Positions 34,733 through 43,853 of a stretch of 46,875 bases of DNA are shown here, one piece after another. The notes beneath the pieces were generated by a model, which was not told where the DNA came from, did no database searches, and saw only the letters and a program-made list of their open reading frames with translations. The DNA lies in assembly GCA_001770285.1 (NCBI GenBank), contig MEQQ01000140.1, forward strand, positions 4,767-51,641, written 5' to 3'. Source of the DNA: Betaproteobacteria bacterium RBG_16_66_20 (GTDB taxonomy: Bacteria; Pseudomonadota; Gammaproteobacteria; Burkholderiales; SG8-39). The translations under genes and the position numbers were made by a program. Position 1 is the stretch's first letter. The number at the start of each line of letters is the position of its first letter.

Positions 34733-35638
34733 ATGGTCAAGGACAAAGTAGTCGTAGTGACCGGGGCGGGCGGCGGCATCGGTCGCGACTTCGCGCTCGC
34801 AATGGCGGCGCATGGCGCCAAAGTCGTGGTCAACGACATCGGCGCCTCGGTCGCCGGCGAAGGCAAGGACGCGGGGCCGGCGCAGAAGGTGGTCGAGGAG
34901 ATCAGGGCCAAGGGCGGCACCGCGGTCGCGAATGCCGACAGCGTCGCCGAGTGGGAGTCGGCAAACCGGATCATCAAATGCGCCGTCGATTCATTTCAGC
35001 GAATCGACGTCGTGGTGAACAACGCCGGCATCCTGCGCGACCGCTTCTTCTTCAACATGTCGGTCGAGGAATGGAAAGCCGTGATCGACGTGCACCTGAA
35101 CGGCACGTTCTACGTCTCGCGCGCCGCGGCGCCCTATTTCAAGGGCCAGAATTCGGGCCGCTACATCAACATGACCTCGACCTCGGGCCTGATCGGCAAC
35201 TTCGGGCAGGCCAACTACGCCGCGGCCAAGCTCGGCATCGCCGCGCTCTCGAAGTCCATGGCGCTGGACATGTCCAGGTACCAGGTGACCTCGAACTGCA
35301 TCGCGCCCTTCGCCTGGAGCCGGATGATCGGCACGATTCCCGCGGAGACGCCCGACCAGAAGGCGCGGCTGGAGAAGCTGAAGCGCATGCAAACCGCCAA
35401 GATCGCGCCGCTCGCGGTCTACCTCGCGAGCGACGCCGCGCAGGATGTGAGCGGGCAGATTTTTGCGGTGCGCGCCAACGAGCTGTTCCTGATGTCCCAG
35501 AACCGCCCGGTGCGCTCGGTGCACCGGTCCGAGGGCTGGACGCCGGAAACGATCGCCGAGCAGGCGATCCCCGCCATGCGGGCGCACTTCTACGCACTGG
35601 ACCGCTCGCAGGACGTTTTTTCCTGGGATCCGATCTGA
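34733..35638 (+). CDS. SDR family oxidoreductase (HSD17B4/FabG-like 3-hydroxyacyl-CoA dehydrogenase type)
   Basis: VKDKVVVVTGAGGGIGRDFALAMAAHGAKVVVNDIGASVAGEGKD...VNNAGILRDRFFFNMSVEEWKAVIDVHLNGTFYVSRAAAPYFK...YINMTSTSGLIGNFGQANYAAAKLGIAALSKSMALDM. Confidence 0.93.
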   Translation: MVKDKVVVVTGAGGGIGRDFALAMAAHGAKVVVNDIGASVAGEGKDAGPAQKVVEEIRAKGGTAVANADSVAEWESANRIIKCAVDSFQRIDVVVNNAGILRDRFFFNMSVEEWKAVIDVHLNGTFYVSRAAAPYFKGQNSGRYINMTSTSGLIGNFGQANYAAAKLGIAALSKSMALDMSRYQVTSNCIAPFAWSRMIGTIPAETPDQKARLEKLKRMQTAKIAPLAVYLASDAAQDVSGQIFAVRANELFLMSQNRPVRSVHRSEGWTPETIAEQAIPAMRAHFYALDRSQDVFSWDPI

Positions 35639-35667
35639 GCCGAGCCTGAAGCGATCGAACGCGGCTC

Positions 35668-37500
35668 TTGCCCGCTGCGCCGAATTCCGCGAAGCTAGCG
35701 GCAGGGGAAACTGGTCTGGAAAAGAAGCAGTTCGGGCGTTACCTGATCGTCGCCGAGCTCGGCCGCGGGGCCATGGGCGCGGTGCACCGCGCCATCGATC
35801 CGCTGATCCAGCGGGACGTTGCGATAAAAACGCTGCTGCCGAACCTGCCCCCCGAAATCATGGACGAAGTCAGGGAGCGGTTCCTGCGCGAGGCGCGCTC
35901 CGCGGGCCGGCTCAATCACCCCAACATCGTCACCATCTACGACGTCGGCGAGCAGGACGGCATCGCCTACATGGCGATGGAGCTGCTCGAGGGCAAGTCG
36001 CTGCAGCAGATCCTGCGCGAAACGCCGCGCCTGCCGGTCGCGACCATCGCGGACCTCGTGGCGCAGGTGGCCGACGGGCTCGATCTCGCGCAGCGCTTCC
36101 AGATCACGCATCGCGACATCAAGCCCGCGAACATCATGGTGTCGGCGGACTGGCGCGCCAAGCTCACCGACTTCGGCGTGGCGCACGTGGCGTCGTCTTC
36201 CATGACGCAGACCGGGTCGGCGCTCGGCTCGCCCAAGTACATGTCGCCCGAGCAGGTGACCGGGCAGACCGTCGATCCTCGCTCCGACATATTTTCGCTG
36301 GGCGTGGTGCTCTACGAAATGCTGGTGCGCCGCACCCCGTTCGAGCGCACGGGCGACAATACGGTGTTCGCGGTGATGCACCGGATCGCCGCCGAAGCCC
36401 ACCTGCCCGTGGCCCGGATCGACCCGCAGATCCCCACCGCGTTCGACCTGATTCTCGACCGCGCGCTGGCAAAGTCACCCGACAAGCGCTACCAGCGCGC
36501 CGGCGACATGGCGAACGACCTGCGCAACTACAAGGCGCTCGCGGGCGCCGCGCCTTCGGCCGAGCCGCAGTACGAAAAAACAATGCTGGTCGAGCGCACG
36601 CCCGGCCGGCCGCCGGCCGGCCCCGCGGGCACAGACCCGGCCACATCGACGCTGATCGAGGACCTGGACGCCTTCGCCAGGAGTTTCGAACAACGGCAGC
36701 AGGAGGCGCTGCGCGCCGAGGCCGAGGAGCGGCAACGCAAGGAAGACGCGATCCGGCGCTGGGCGGAGGCGGAGCAGAAGCGGCGGCAGGAGTTCGAGCG
36801 CGGACGCGACGCCAAGGCGGGTGCGACCCAGGGTGGGCAGCGGCGCAGCGCGGCGCTGGACCTGCTCAAGCAAAAGGCTGCCAGCCGCACCACGATCGCC
36901 GGCGCCGACCAGGTGAAAAAGGCGGAAAGCGTCGCACGCATCGACGAGCGGCTGCGCGCCGCATTCCGCTACCTTTCGGAGTTCACCAACGTGCTCAACG
37001 AGGCCCATCCGGTGTCGGACGGGCTGCAGGGCGTGATGTTCTTCGGCGACCGGGCGGGCATGATCCTGGGCGACGGCTTCACCGACATGCGCACCCGCGA
37101 CCTGAACGGCAAGTCCTGCGCGGATTACGTCACATTCAGGTACAAGGTCCGCTTCCCGCAGCCGGTCAAGCTGGAAGTGACCGCGGCCGAGGCGCCGCGC
37201 ATCCAGGAACGGCTCAAGGCGATGGGCGTCAAGCACGAGCATTTCGCGAAGAAGAACGAACTGGGACAGGTGACCCACGCCACCTTCATGCTCGCCGGCC
37301 CCTTCCCCTGCCAGGCGCTGCTGCGCGGCGACTACGACGAACCGGGCATCGTGATCGAACTGACTAACGTGAGGCACCATGGCACCGCGAGAACGCGCCT
37401 CGCGGCCGAGGAACTCAACGACGACGTGCTCGACGAATTCGGCACCTGGGTGCTGGGCGCCGACGAAGCGTTCGAACGATTCCTGAAGACCCGCGCATGA
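35668..37500 (+). CDS. Hanks-type serine/threonine protein kinase with coiled-coil linker and C-terminal domain of unknown function
   Basis: GRGAMGAVHRAIDPLIQRDVAIKTL, HRDIKPANIMV, LTDFGVAHVAS, GSPKYMSPEQVTG; then charged EERQRKEDAIRRWAEAEQKRRQEFERGRD; then an unidentified C-terminal domain. Start uncertain (non-ATG). Confidence 0.9.
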   Translation: MPAAPNSAKLAAGETGLEKKQFGRYLIVAELGRGAMGAVHRAIDPLIQRDVAIKTLLPNLPPEIMDEVRERFLREARSAGRLNHPNIVTIYDVGEQDGIAYMAMELLEGKSLQQILRETPRLPVATIADLVAQVADGLDLAQRFQITHRDIKPANIMVSADWRAKLTDFGVAHVASSSMTQTGSALGSPKYMSPEQVTGQTVDPRSDIFSLGVVLYEMLVRRTPFERTGDNTVFAVMHRIAAEAHLPVARIDPQIPTAFDLILDRALAKSPDKRYQRAGDMANDLRNYKALAGAAPSAEPQYEKTMLVERTPGRPPAGPAGTDPATSTLIEDLDAFARSFEQRQQEALRAEAEERQRKEDAIRRWAEAEQKRRQEFERGRDAKAGATQGGQRRSAALDLLKQKAASRTTIAGADQVKKAESVARIDERLRAAFRYLSEFTNVLNEAHPVSDGLQGVMFFGDRAGMILGDGFTDMRTRDLNGKSCADYVTFRYKVRFPQPVKLEVTAAEAPRIQERLKAMGVKHEHFAKKNELGQVTHATFMLAGPFPCQALLRGDYDEPGIVIELTNVRHHGTARTRLAAEELNDDVLDEFGTWVLGADEAFERFLKTRA

Positions 37501-39215
37501 CGCTGCCAAGCGCGCGCGCGCCGGAGGGCGTGCCCGAATCCCGCGGCCTGAACCTGTTCGAGGCGGACCCCTCCTACCGGGGGCTGCTGGAGCTGCACCT
37601 CGAGCCGAAGCTCTGCGCCCACCTGCTGCCTCATTTCGCGCAGTTAGGCGCGATGGCGGGCGGTGATCTTGATGAATTGGCGTTGGAAGCAGACAAGAAT
37701 CCTCCGGTATTGAACGGCCAAAGGATAGAAAAAAGCCAGGCCTACAAAAAACTGGAGGAAGTCGCCTTCGCCAAATACGGCCTTGCCGCCATGTCGCACC
37801 GGGGCGGCGTGCTCGGCTGGCCGGAGCCGCTGCCGCCCGCGGTCAAATACGCGCTCACCTATGTTTACGTGCAGGCCGAATTCGGCGTCTGCTGCCCTCT
37901 GTCGATGACCGATGCGCTGACGCGCACCATCCGCAAATACGCCGATCCGGCGCTGGTGGCGCGCTATCTGCCCGGGCTGACATCACAGGACCTCGACGCG
38001 TTGACGCAGGGTGCGATGTTCATCACCGAGCAGCAGGCCGGTTCGGACGTTGGACTGGTACAAACGCTTGCAACAAGAGAAAAAGATCATTGGCTGCTGT
38101 CCGGCGACAAATGGTTCTGCTCCAACGTCGATGCCGGTCTGGCCCTGGTCCTCGCGCGCCCCGAGGGTGCGCCCGGCGGAACCGCCGGCCTTTCCCTGTT
38201 TCTGCTGCCGCGCACGCTGCCGGACGGATCGCCCAACCGTTACCGCATCGTGCGCCTCAAGGACAAACTCGGCACGCGCGACATGCCGAGCGGCGAGATC
38301 AAGCTCGAGGGCGCGCTCGCCTGGCTGGTGGGCGACCCGCAGCAGGGCTTCAAACAGATGACCGACATGATCAACATGTCGCGCCTGTCCAACGGCATGC
38401 GTGCTGCCGGCATGATGCGCCGCGCGCTCACCGAGGCCCTGTTCGTCGCACGGCGGCGCATGGCGTTCGGCAAGCCGCTGATCGAGCTGCCGCTGATGCG
38501 CCGGCAGCTGCTCAAGCTGATGCTGCCAGCGGAGGCCGCGCGTTCCGTTCTATTCTTTATTTCAAAGGATTTGGAAAAAGCAGACGCGGGAGATGAGCTC
38601 GCGCGGCGCCGCGTCCGGCTTCTCACGCCGCTCATCAAGTTCCGCGCCTGCCGCGACGCGCGCCGCGTCACCGCAGACGCCATGGAGGTGCGCGGCGGGG
38701 CCGGTTACATCGAGGAATGGTCGGATCCCCGGCTGGTGCGCGACGCGCACCTGGGCTCGATCTGGGAAGGCACCTCCAACATCGTCGCGCTCGACGTGCT
38801 GCGCGCGATCCGGCGCGAGAAATGCCTCGAAGCGCTGCTGCCGGAGCTGGACGAGCGCATCGCGCGCGCGCCGCGCCTGCTCGCCGGGCGCCTGGCCGCA
38901 TCGCTCGACAAGGCCGCGGAGTTTGCGCACGAGACCGCGAGCACGCAAAGCGAGGCCCATGCGCGGCAGGCTGCGACCGGTCTTTACTACGCTTGCGCCG
39001 CGGCCCTGCTTGCCGACGAAGGTACGCGCCTCGGAGAACGCGGCGATGCGCGCCGCCAATTGCTCGCATTCCTCGCCTACGTGCACCGCCTCGCACCGCG
39101 CGATCCTCTGCGGCGCGTCACGACCGGCTTCGAAGCCGAGTTCGCGCAAGCCTTGCTGCCCGAAACGCCCATTGCGCCGGATGCGGCCGAGCGCATTCTG
39201 ACGCGCCTTGCCTGA
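37497..39215 (+). CDS. Acyl-CoA dehydrogenase family protein (AidB/DmdC-like)
   Basis: GAMFITEQQAGSDVGLVQTLATREKDHWLLSGDKWFCSNVDAGLALVLARPEGAPGGTAGLSLFLLPR...VRGGAGYIEEWSDPRLVRDAHLGSIWEGTSNIVALDVLRAIRR. Confidence 0.93.
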   Translation: MTLPSARAPEGVPESRGLNLFEADPSYRGLLELHLEPKLCAHLLPHFAQLGAMAGGDLDELALEADKNPPVLNGQRIEKSQAYKKLEEVAFAKYGLAAMSHRGGVLGWPEPLPPAVKYALTYVYVQAEFGVCCPLSMTDALTRTIRKYADPALVARYLPGLTSQDLDALTQGAMFITEQQAGSDVGLVQTLATREKDHWLLSGDKWFCSNVDAGLALVLARPEGAPGGTAGLSLFLLPRTLPDGSPNRYRIVRLKDKLGTRDMPSGEIKLEGALAWLVGDPQQGFKQMTDMINMSRLSNGMRAAGMMRRALTEALFVARRRMAFGKPLIELPLMRRQLLKLMLPAEAARSVLFFISKDLEKADAGDELARRRVRLLTPLIKFRACRDARRVTADAMEVRGGAGYIEEWSDPRLVRDAHLGSIWEGTSNIVALDVLRAIRREKCLEALLPELDERIARAPRLLAGRLAASLDKAAEFAHETASTQSEAHARQAATGLYYACAAALLADEGTRLGERGDARRQLLAFLAYVHRLAPRDPLRRVTTGFEAEFAQALLPETPIAPDAAERILTRLA

Positions 39216-39225
39216 AGGATCCGCC

Positions 39226-40449
39226 ATGGCCGGCCCTCTTTCGCACCTCCGCGTCCTCGACCTGTCGCGCGTGCTTGCCGGGCCGTGGGCGGCGCAGAAC
39301 CTCGCCGATCTGGGCGCCGAGGTGATCAAGATCGAGCGCCCCGGCGCGGGCGACGATACGCGCGGCTGGGGCCCGCCCTGGATGAAGGACGCCCAGGGCA
39401 AGGACACCGGCGAATCCGCCTATTTCCTCTCGGTCAACCGCAACAAGAAATCGGTGACGCTCGACATCGCCAAGCCCGAGGGGCAGCAGATCGCGCGCGA
39501 ACTGGCGGACAGGTGCCAGGTACTGATTGAAAATTACAAGGTCGGTACGTTGAAAAAATACGGCCTGGGTTATGAAGAATTAACGGCATCCAACCCGTCC
39601 CTCATCTACTGCTCGGTCACCGGCTTCGGGCAGGACGGCCCCTATGCGCCGCGCCCGGGCTATGACTTCGTCTTCCAGGGCATGGGCGGGCTGATGTCGA
39701 TCACCGGCGAACGCGACGGGCAGCCGGGCGCCGGTCCGCAGAAAGTCGGCATCGCGATCACCGACGTGCTCACGGGGATGTACGCGAGCGTGGCGATCCT
39801 TGCCGCGATCACCCACCGCGAACGCACCGGCCAGGGGCAGTACATCGATGCGGCCCTGCTGGACACCATGGTCGCCTTCAACGCCAACCAGATCGTGTCC
39901 TACTTCTGCTCGGGGAAGATTCCGGTCCGCTGGGGCAACGCGCATCCGCAGGTCGTTCCCTACGAGGTATTCCCGACCGCCGACGGCCACATCATCCTCG
40001 CCATCGGCAACGACGGCCAGTTCGAGCGCTTCTGCGAGGTCGCCGGCGCCGCCGCGCTGGCGCAGGAACCGCGCTTCAAGACCATGTCGCAGCGGATCAT
40101 CCACCGCGGCGAGCTGATCCCGCTGATCGCCGAAATAATGCGCACGCGCAGCAAGCGCGAATGGATCGGGCAGCTCGAGGCGGCCACCGTTCCCTGCGGC
40201 CCGATCAACAACATGAAGGAAGTGTTCGAGGACCCCCAGGTGCGGCACCGCAAGCTGCGCGTCGACATGCCGCACCCGCTGGGCGGCGTCGCGCCGGTCG
40301 TGGCGAGCCCGCTGCGGCTTTCGGAGACGCCGGTTGAATACCGCATTGCGCCGCCGACGCTCGGTCAACACAACGAGGAAATCCTCCAGGGCCTGCTCGG
40401 CAGAAGCGCCGCCGACCTGAAACGCCTCAAGGACGCGGGAATCGTCTAG
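39226..40449 (+). CDS. CaiB/BaiF family (class III) CoA-transferase
   Basis: LSHLRVLDLSRVLAGPWAAQNLADLGAEVIKIERPGAGDDTRGWGPPW...NRNKKSVTLDIAKPEGQQIARELADRCQVLIENYKVGTLKKYGLGYEEL...YCSVTGFGQDGPYAPRPGYDFVFQGMGGLMSITG. Confidence 0.96.
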   Translation: MAGPLSHLRVLDLSRVLAGPWAAQNLADLGAEVIKIERPGAGDDTRGWGPPWMKDAQGKDTGESAYFLSVNRNKKSVTLDIAKPEGQQIARELADRCQVLIENYKVGTLKKYGLGYEELTASNPSLIYCSVTGFGQDGPYAPRPGYDFVFQGMGGLMSITGERDGQPGAGPQKVGIAITDVLTGMYASVAILAAITHRERTGQGQYIDAALLDTMVAFNANQIVSYFCSGKIPVRWGNAHPQVVPYEVFPTADGHIILAIGNDGQFERFCEVAGAAALAQEPRFKTMSQRIIHRGELIPLIAEIMRTRSKREWIGQLEAATVPCGPINNMKEVFEDPQVRHRKLRVDMPHPLGGVAPVVASPLRLSETPVEYRIAPPTLGQHNEEILQGLLGRSAADLKRLKDAGIV

Positions 40450-40471
40450 GATTTGAGCTACGGAGGATCCA

Positions 40472-41434
40472 ATGAAGAAAATGCTGCTGGTTTCCGTTCT
40501 TTTGACTCTTGCCTCGGCGGTGCAGGCGCAGAGCTACCCCAACAAGCCGATCCGCTGGGTGATTCCGTACCCGCCGGGCGGGATCACCGACAACGTGACG
40601 CGGATGGTGACGCTGAAGATGCAGGAGTCGCTTGGCCAGCCGATCGTGATCGAGAACAAGCCGGGCGCCAACTCCATCATCGGCGCCGACCTCGTGGCCA
40701 AGGCGGCGCCCGACGGCTACAGCATCGTCACCGTGATCGCCGCGCACGCCGCAAATGCGACGCTCTACCAGGGCAAGCTGCCGTTCGACCCGGTGAAGAG
40801 TTTTGCGCCGGTGTCCCTGGCGGTGGTCGCGCCGCTGATCCTGACCGCGAACAACAACTTCCCGCCGAAGTCGGCGAAAGAGCTGGTCGAATACGCGAAG
40901 AAGAACCCGGGCAAGATTTCCTTCGGCTCCTCCGGCATCGGCGCGGCGGCGCACCTCACGACCGAGCTTTTCAAGCAGACCACCGGCGTGGACATGGTGC
41001 ACATTCCGTACAAGGGCACCGCGCCGGCCCTGCAAGGGCTGATGGGCGGCGACATCCAGATCCTGGTGGACGTGCCGAGCACCTTGATGCCCCAGGTGCG
41101 CGGCGGCAAGATCAAGGCGCTCGCGATGTTCTCCGCGCAACGGGTGCCGGGCGCGCAGGAAGTCCCGACCATGGCCGAGGCCGGCGGCCCGCCGATCGAA
41201 TCCTCCACCTGGCTGATGTTCCTCGCGCCCGCCGGCACGCCGCGCGAAATCGTCAACCGCCTGTCGCAGGAGGCGGACAAGGTCGTCAAGTCCAGCGAGA
41301 TGAGGGCGCGTTTCGACCAGCTGGGCATCTTCCCCGGCGGCGGCACGCCCGAGCAGGCGGCGAAATTCCTCGCCGACGAGATCACCAAGTGGGCGCGCGT
41401 CATCTCCACTGCGGGCGTAAAGGCGACCGATTAG
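40472..41434 (+). CDS. Tripartite tricarboxylate transporter (Bug family) substrate-binding protein
   Basis: Signal peptide, SYPNKPIRWVIPYPPGGITDNVTRMVTLKMQESLGQPIVIENKPGANSIIGADLVAKAAPDGYS; typical Bug family. Confidence 0.95.
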   Translation: MKKMLLVSVLLTLASAVQAQSYPNKPIRWVIPYPPGGITDNVTRMVTLKMQESLGQPIVIENKPGANSIIGADLVAKAAPDGYSIVTVIAAHAANATLYQGKLPFDPVKSFAPVSLAVVAPLILTANNNFPPKSAKELVEYAKKNPGKISFGSSGIGAAAHLTTELFKQTTGVDMVHIPYKGTAPALQGLMGGDIQILVDVPSTLMPQVRGGKIKALAMFSAQRVPGAQEVPTMAEAGGPPIESSTWLMFLAPAGTPREIVNRLSQEADKVVKSSEMRARFDQLGIFPGGGTPEQAAKFLADEITKWARVISTAGVKATD

Positions 41435-42583
41435 ATGGAGGCCGAAGAGTCCCACGCAGAACTGCGCGACGCCGTCCGCGCGCTCTGCAATACCTTCGAT
41501 TCCGCCTACTGGCAGAAGGTCGACGCGGCGCGCGCCTACCCCGAAGCCTTCGTCGACGCGCTCACCAAGGCGGGCTGGATGTCGGCGCTGATCCCCGAGG
41601 AATACGGCGGCTCCGGCCTGTCGCTCACCGAAGCCTCGGTAATCATGGAAGAGGTCACCCGCACGGGCGGCAATGCCGGCTGCTGCCACGGCCAGATGTA
41701 CAACATGAACACGCTGCTGCGGCACGGCTCGGCCGAGCAGAAGACGAAGTACCTGCCGAGGATCGCCACCGGCGAGCTGCGGCTGCAGTCGATGGGGGTG
41801 ACCGAGCCGACCGCCGGCACCGACACCACCAGCATCAAGACGGTGGCCGTAAGGAAGGGCGACCGCTACGTGGCCAACGGCCAGAAGGTCTGGACCTCGC
41901 GCCTGCAGCACTCCGAGCTCATGATCCTGCTCGCGCGCACCACGCCGATTTCCGAAGTCGCGAAGAAATCCGAAGGGATGTCTATTTTTCTTGTAGAAAC
42001 AAAAAGTAAAGGCTTGGAGATCAAACCCATCCGGAATATGGTGAACCACGAGACCAACGAGGTGTTCATCGACAACCTCGAGATCCCGGCCGAGAACCTG
42101 ATCGGCGAGGAAGGCAAGGGCTTCAGATACATCCTCGACGGCCTGAACGCCGAGCGCATCCTGATCGCCGCCGAGTGCATCGGCGACGGCTACTGGTTCA
42201 TCGAACGCGCCGCCAAGTATTCCAAGGAACGCGTGGTGTTCGGCCGGCCGATCGGCCAGAACCAGGGCATCCAGTTCCCGATCGCCGAGTCGTACATGGA
42301 AATCGAGGCCGCCAACCTGATGCGCTACAAGGCGGCGGCGCTGTTCGACGAAGAAAAGCACTGCGGGGCGGAGGCCAACATGGCCAAGCACCTTTGCGCC
42401 AAGGCCTCCTGGGAAGCGGCCAACGTCTGCATCCAGACCTACGGCGGCTTCGGTTTCGCCGCGGAGTACGACGTGGAGCGCAAATTCCGCGAGTCCCGGC
42501 TCTACCTGGTCGCGCCGATCTCCACCAACCTGATCCTCGCCTACGTCGCCGAGCACGTGCTCGGCCTGCCTAGGTCCTTCTGA
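41435..42583 (+). CDS. Acyl-CoA dehydrogenase family protein
   Basis: LIPEEYGGSGLSLTEASVIMEEVTRTGGNAGCCHGQMYNMNTLLRHGSAEQKTKYLPRIATGELRLQSMGVTEPTAGTDTTSIKTVAVRKGDRYVANGQKVWTSRLQHSELMILLARTT...YGGFGFAAEYDVERKFRESRLYLVAPISTNLILAYVAEHVLGLPRSF. Confidence 0.95.
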   Translation: MEAEESHAELRDAVRALCNTFDSAYWQKVDAARAYPEAFVDALTKAGWMSALIPEEYGGSGLSLTEASVIMEEVTRTGGNAGCCHGQMYNMNTLLRHGSAEQKTKYLPRIATGELRLQSMGVTEPTAGTDTTSIKTVAVRKGDRYVANGQKVWTSRLQHSELMILLARTTPISEVAKKSEGMSIFLVETKSKGLEIKPIRNMVNHETNEVFIDNLEIPAENLIGEEGKGFRYILDGLNAERILIAAECIGDGYWFIERAAKYSKERVVFGRPIGQNQGIQFPIAESYMEIEAANLMRYKAAALFDEEKHCGAEANMAKHLCAKASWEAANVCIQTYGGFGFAAEYDVERKFRESRLYLVAPISTNLILAYVAEHVLGLPRSF

Positions 42584-43853
42584 GCTCCGCGAAGATGTTC
42601 CGGCAGCGCGTCTCGCGCAGCCGGAACGCGGCCACGACGCCGATCAGCGCGATGACCGCGAGCAGCGCCGCGGCGCTCCGATAGCCGACCAGCGGACCGC
42701 CCGCGCCGGCCCGGTCGAGCACCCATCCCACCAGCGGCTGGAACAGCGCGGTGCCGAGAAAGCCGCCGGTATTCACCAGACTGGTGGCGGTTCCCGAAAG
42801 CGCGGGAGGATTGAGTTCCTTGGCCAGTGCCCAGGCCAGCGTCGCCCCGGCGATTCCGACCCCCATCAGGATGAACAGGGCGAGCGAAGCCGCCACCGCA
42901 AGCTGCCACCCCATGACCCACGGCAGCCAGCTCACGAGGTACAACAGCGACAACGCGCGCAGCAGCGGCAGGCGCCGCCCCATGCGATCCGAAATCGCAC
43001 CGACGGCAAACGAACCGAACGCGAACGCGACAATCATCGCGGTGACGTGCAGCGTCGCGCTCGCGCGCGTCAATCCGAGGCCGTCGGTCAGATACGGCAC
43101 CGCCCACAGGCCCGAGAACGTGAGGTACGAACCGATCATCCCGAGATGCATGAAGAATCCGGGCCAGGTATCGCGGTTGGCCGCCACCCGTGCGAACCCG
43201 TCCCACCATCCCGAGTGCGTCTGCGATGCCTCGTCCTTGCCTTCGAGGGCGCGCGCCGAAGGCAGTCCGGCGTCGCGCGGATCGTCGCGCACCCAAAGCC
43301 AGATGCACAGCGCGAGCGCGAGCGACAGCACGCCGGTCACCACGAACACCGTGCGCCAGGAAGCGTACTGGATCACCCAGCCGAGCGGATACGCAGCCAG
43401 CACCGCGCCCAGGTTTCCGAGCAGCATCAGCACGCCGACCCAGGTGCCGAACTCGCGTTCGCTGTACCAGGAAGCGATCAGCTTGAGCACCGATACGAAG
43501 ACCACCGCCACGCCCAGCCCGACCAGCGCACGGCCCGCGAGCAGCCAGTCGACGCTCGGCGCGAACGCGAACAACAGCGAACCGATCCCGGCGACCACGG
43601 ACCCGGCGGTGAACAGGCGGCGCGGCCCGATCGAGTCGGCGAGTACCCCGGAGGGCAATTGCATCGCGGCGTAGGGATAGAAGTACAGCGCCGCAATGAA
43701 CCCGAGCGTGGTTGCGCTGGTGTCGAAGGCCGCGCGCAGGTCGGCGGCGATCGCGCCCGGCGCCACGCGATGGAAGAAGGCGAGGATGAACGCCGCCGCG
43801 CCGAGCGCGTAGGCGAGCCCGCGCAGCTGCCTATAGCGGTCGGATTGACGCAA
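42570..43853 (-). CDS. MFS transporter
   Basis: 12-TM-like hydrophobic pattern; FFHRVAPGAIAADLRAAFDTSATTLGFIAALYFYPYAAMQLPSGVLADSIGPRRLFTAGSVVAGIGSLLFAF. Confidence 0.92.
   Translation of the reverse strand: MRQSDRYRQLRGLAYALGAAAFILAFFHRVAPGAIAADLRAAFDTSATTLGFIAALYFYPYAAMQLPSGVLADSIGPRRLFTAGSVVAGIGSLLFAFAPSVDWLLAGRALVGLGVAVVFVSVLKLIASWYSEREFGTWVGVLMLLGNLGAVLAAYPLGWVIQYASWRTVFVVTGVLSLALALCIWLWVRDDPRDAGLPSARALEGKDEASQTHSGWWDGFARVAANRDTWPGFFMHLGMIGSYLTFSGLWAVPYLTDGLGLTRASATLHVTAMIVAFAFGSFAVGAISDRMGRRLPLLRALSLLYLVSWLPWVMGWQLAVAASLALFILMGVGIAGATLAWALAKELNPPALSGTATSLVNTGGFLGTALFQPLVGWVLDRAGAGGPLVGYRSAAALLAVIALIGVVAAFRLRETRCRNIFAELRRT

Noticed and set aside
40427-42556. 709-aa minus-strand ORF antisense to the Bug protein and acyl-CoA dehydrogenase
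   Set aside because: Shadow ORF; the opposite strand has clear family motifs.
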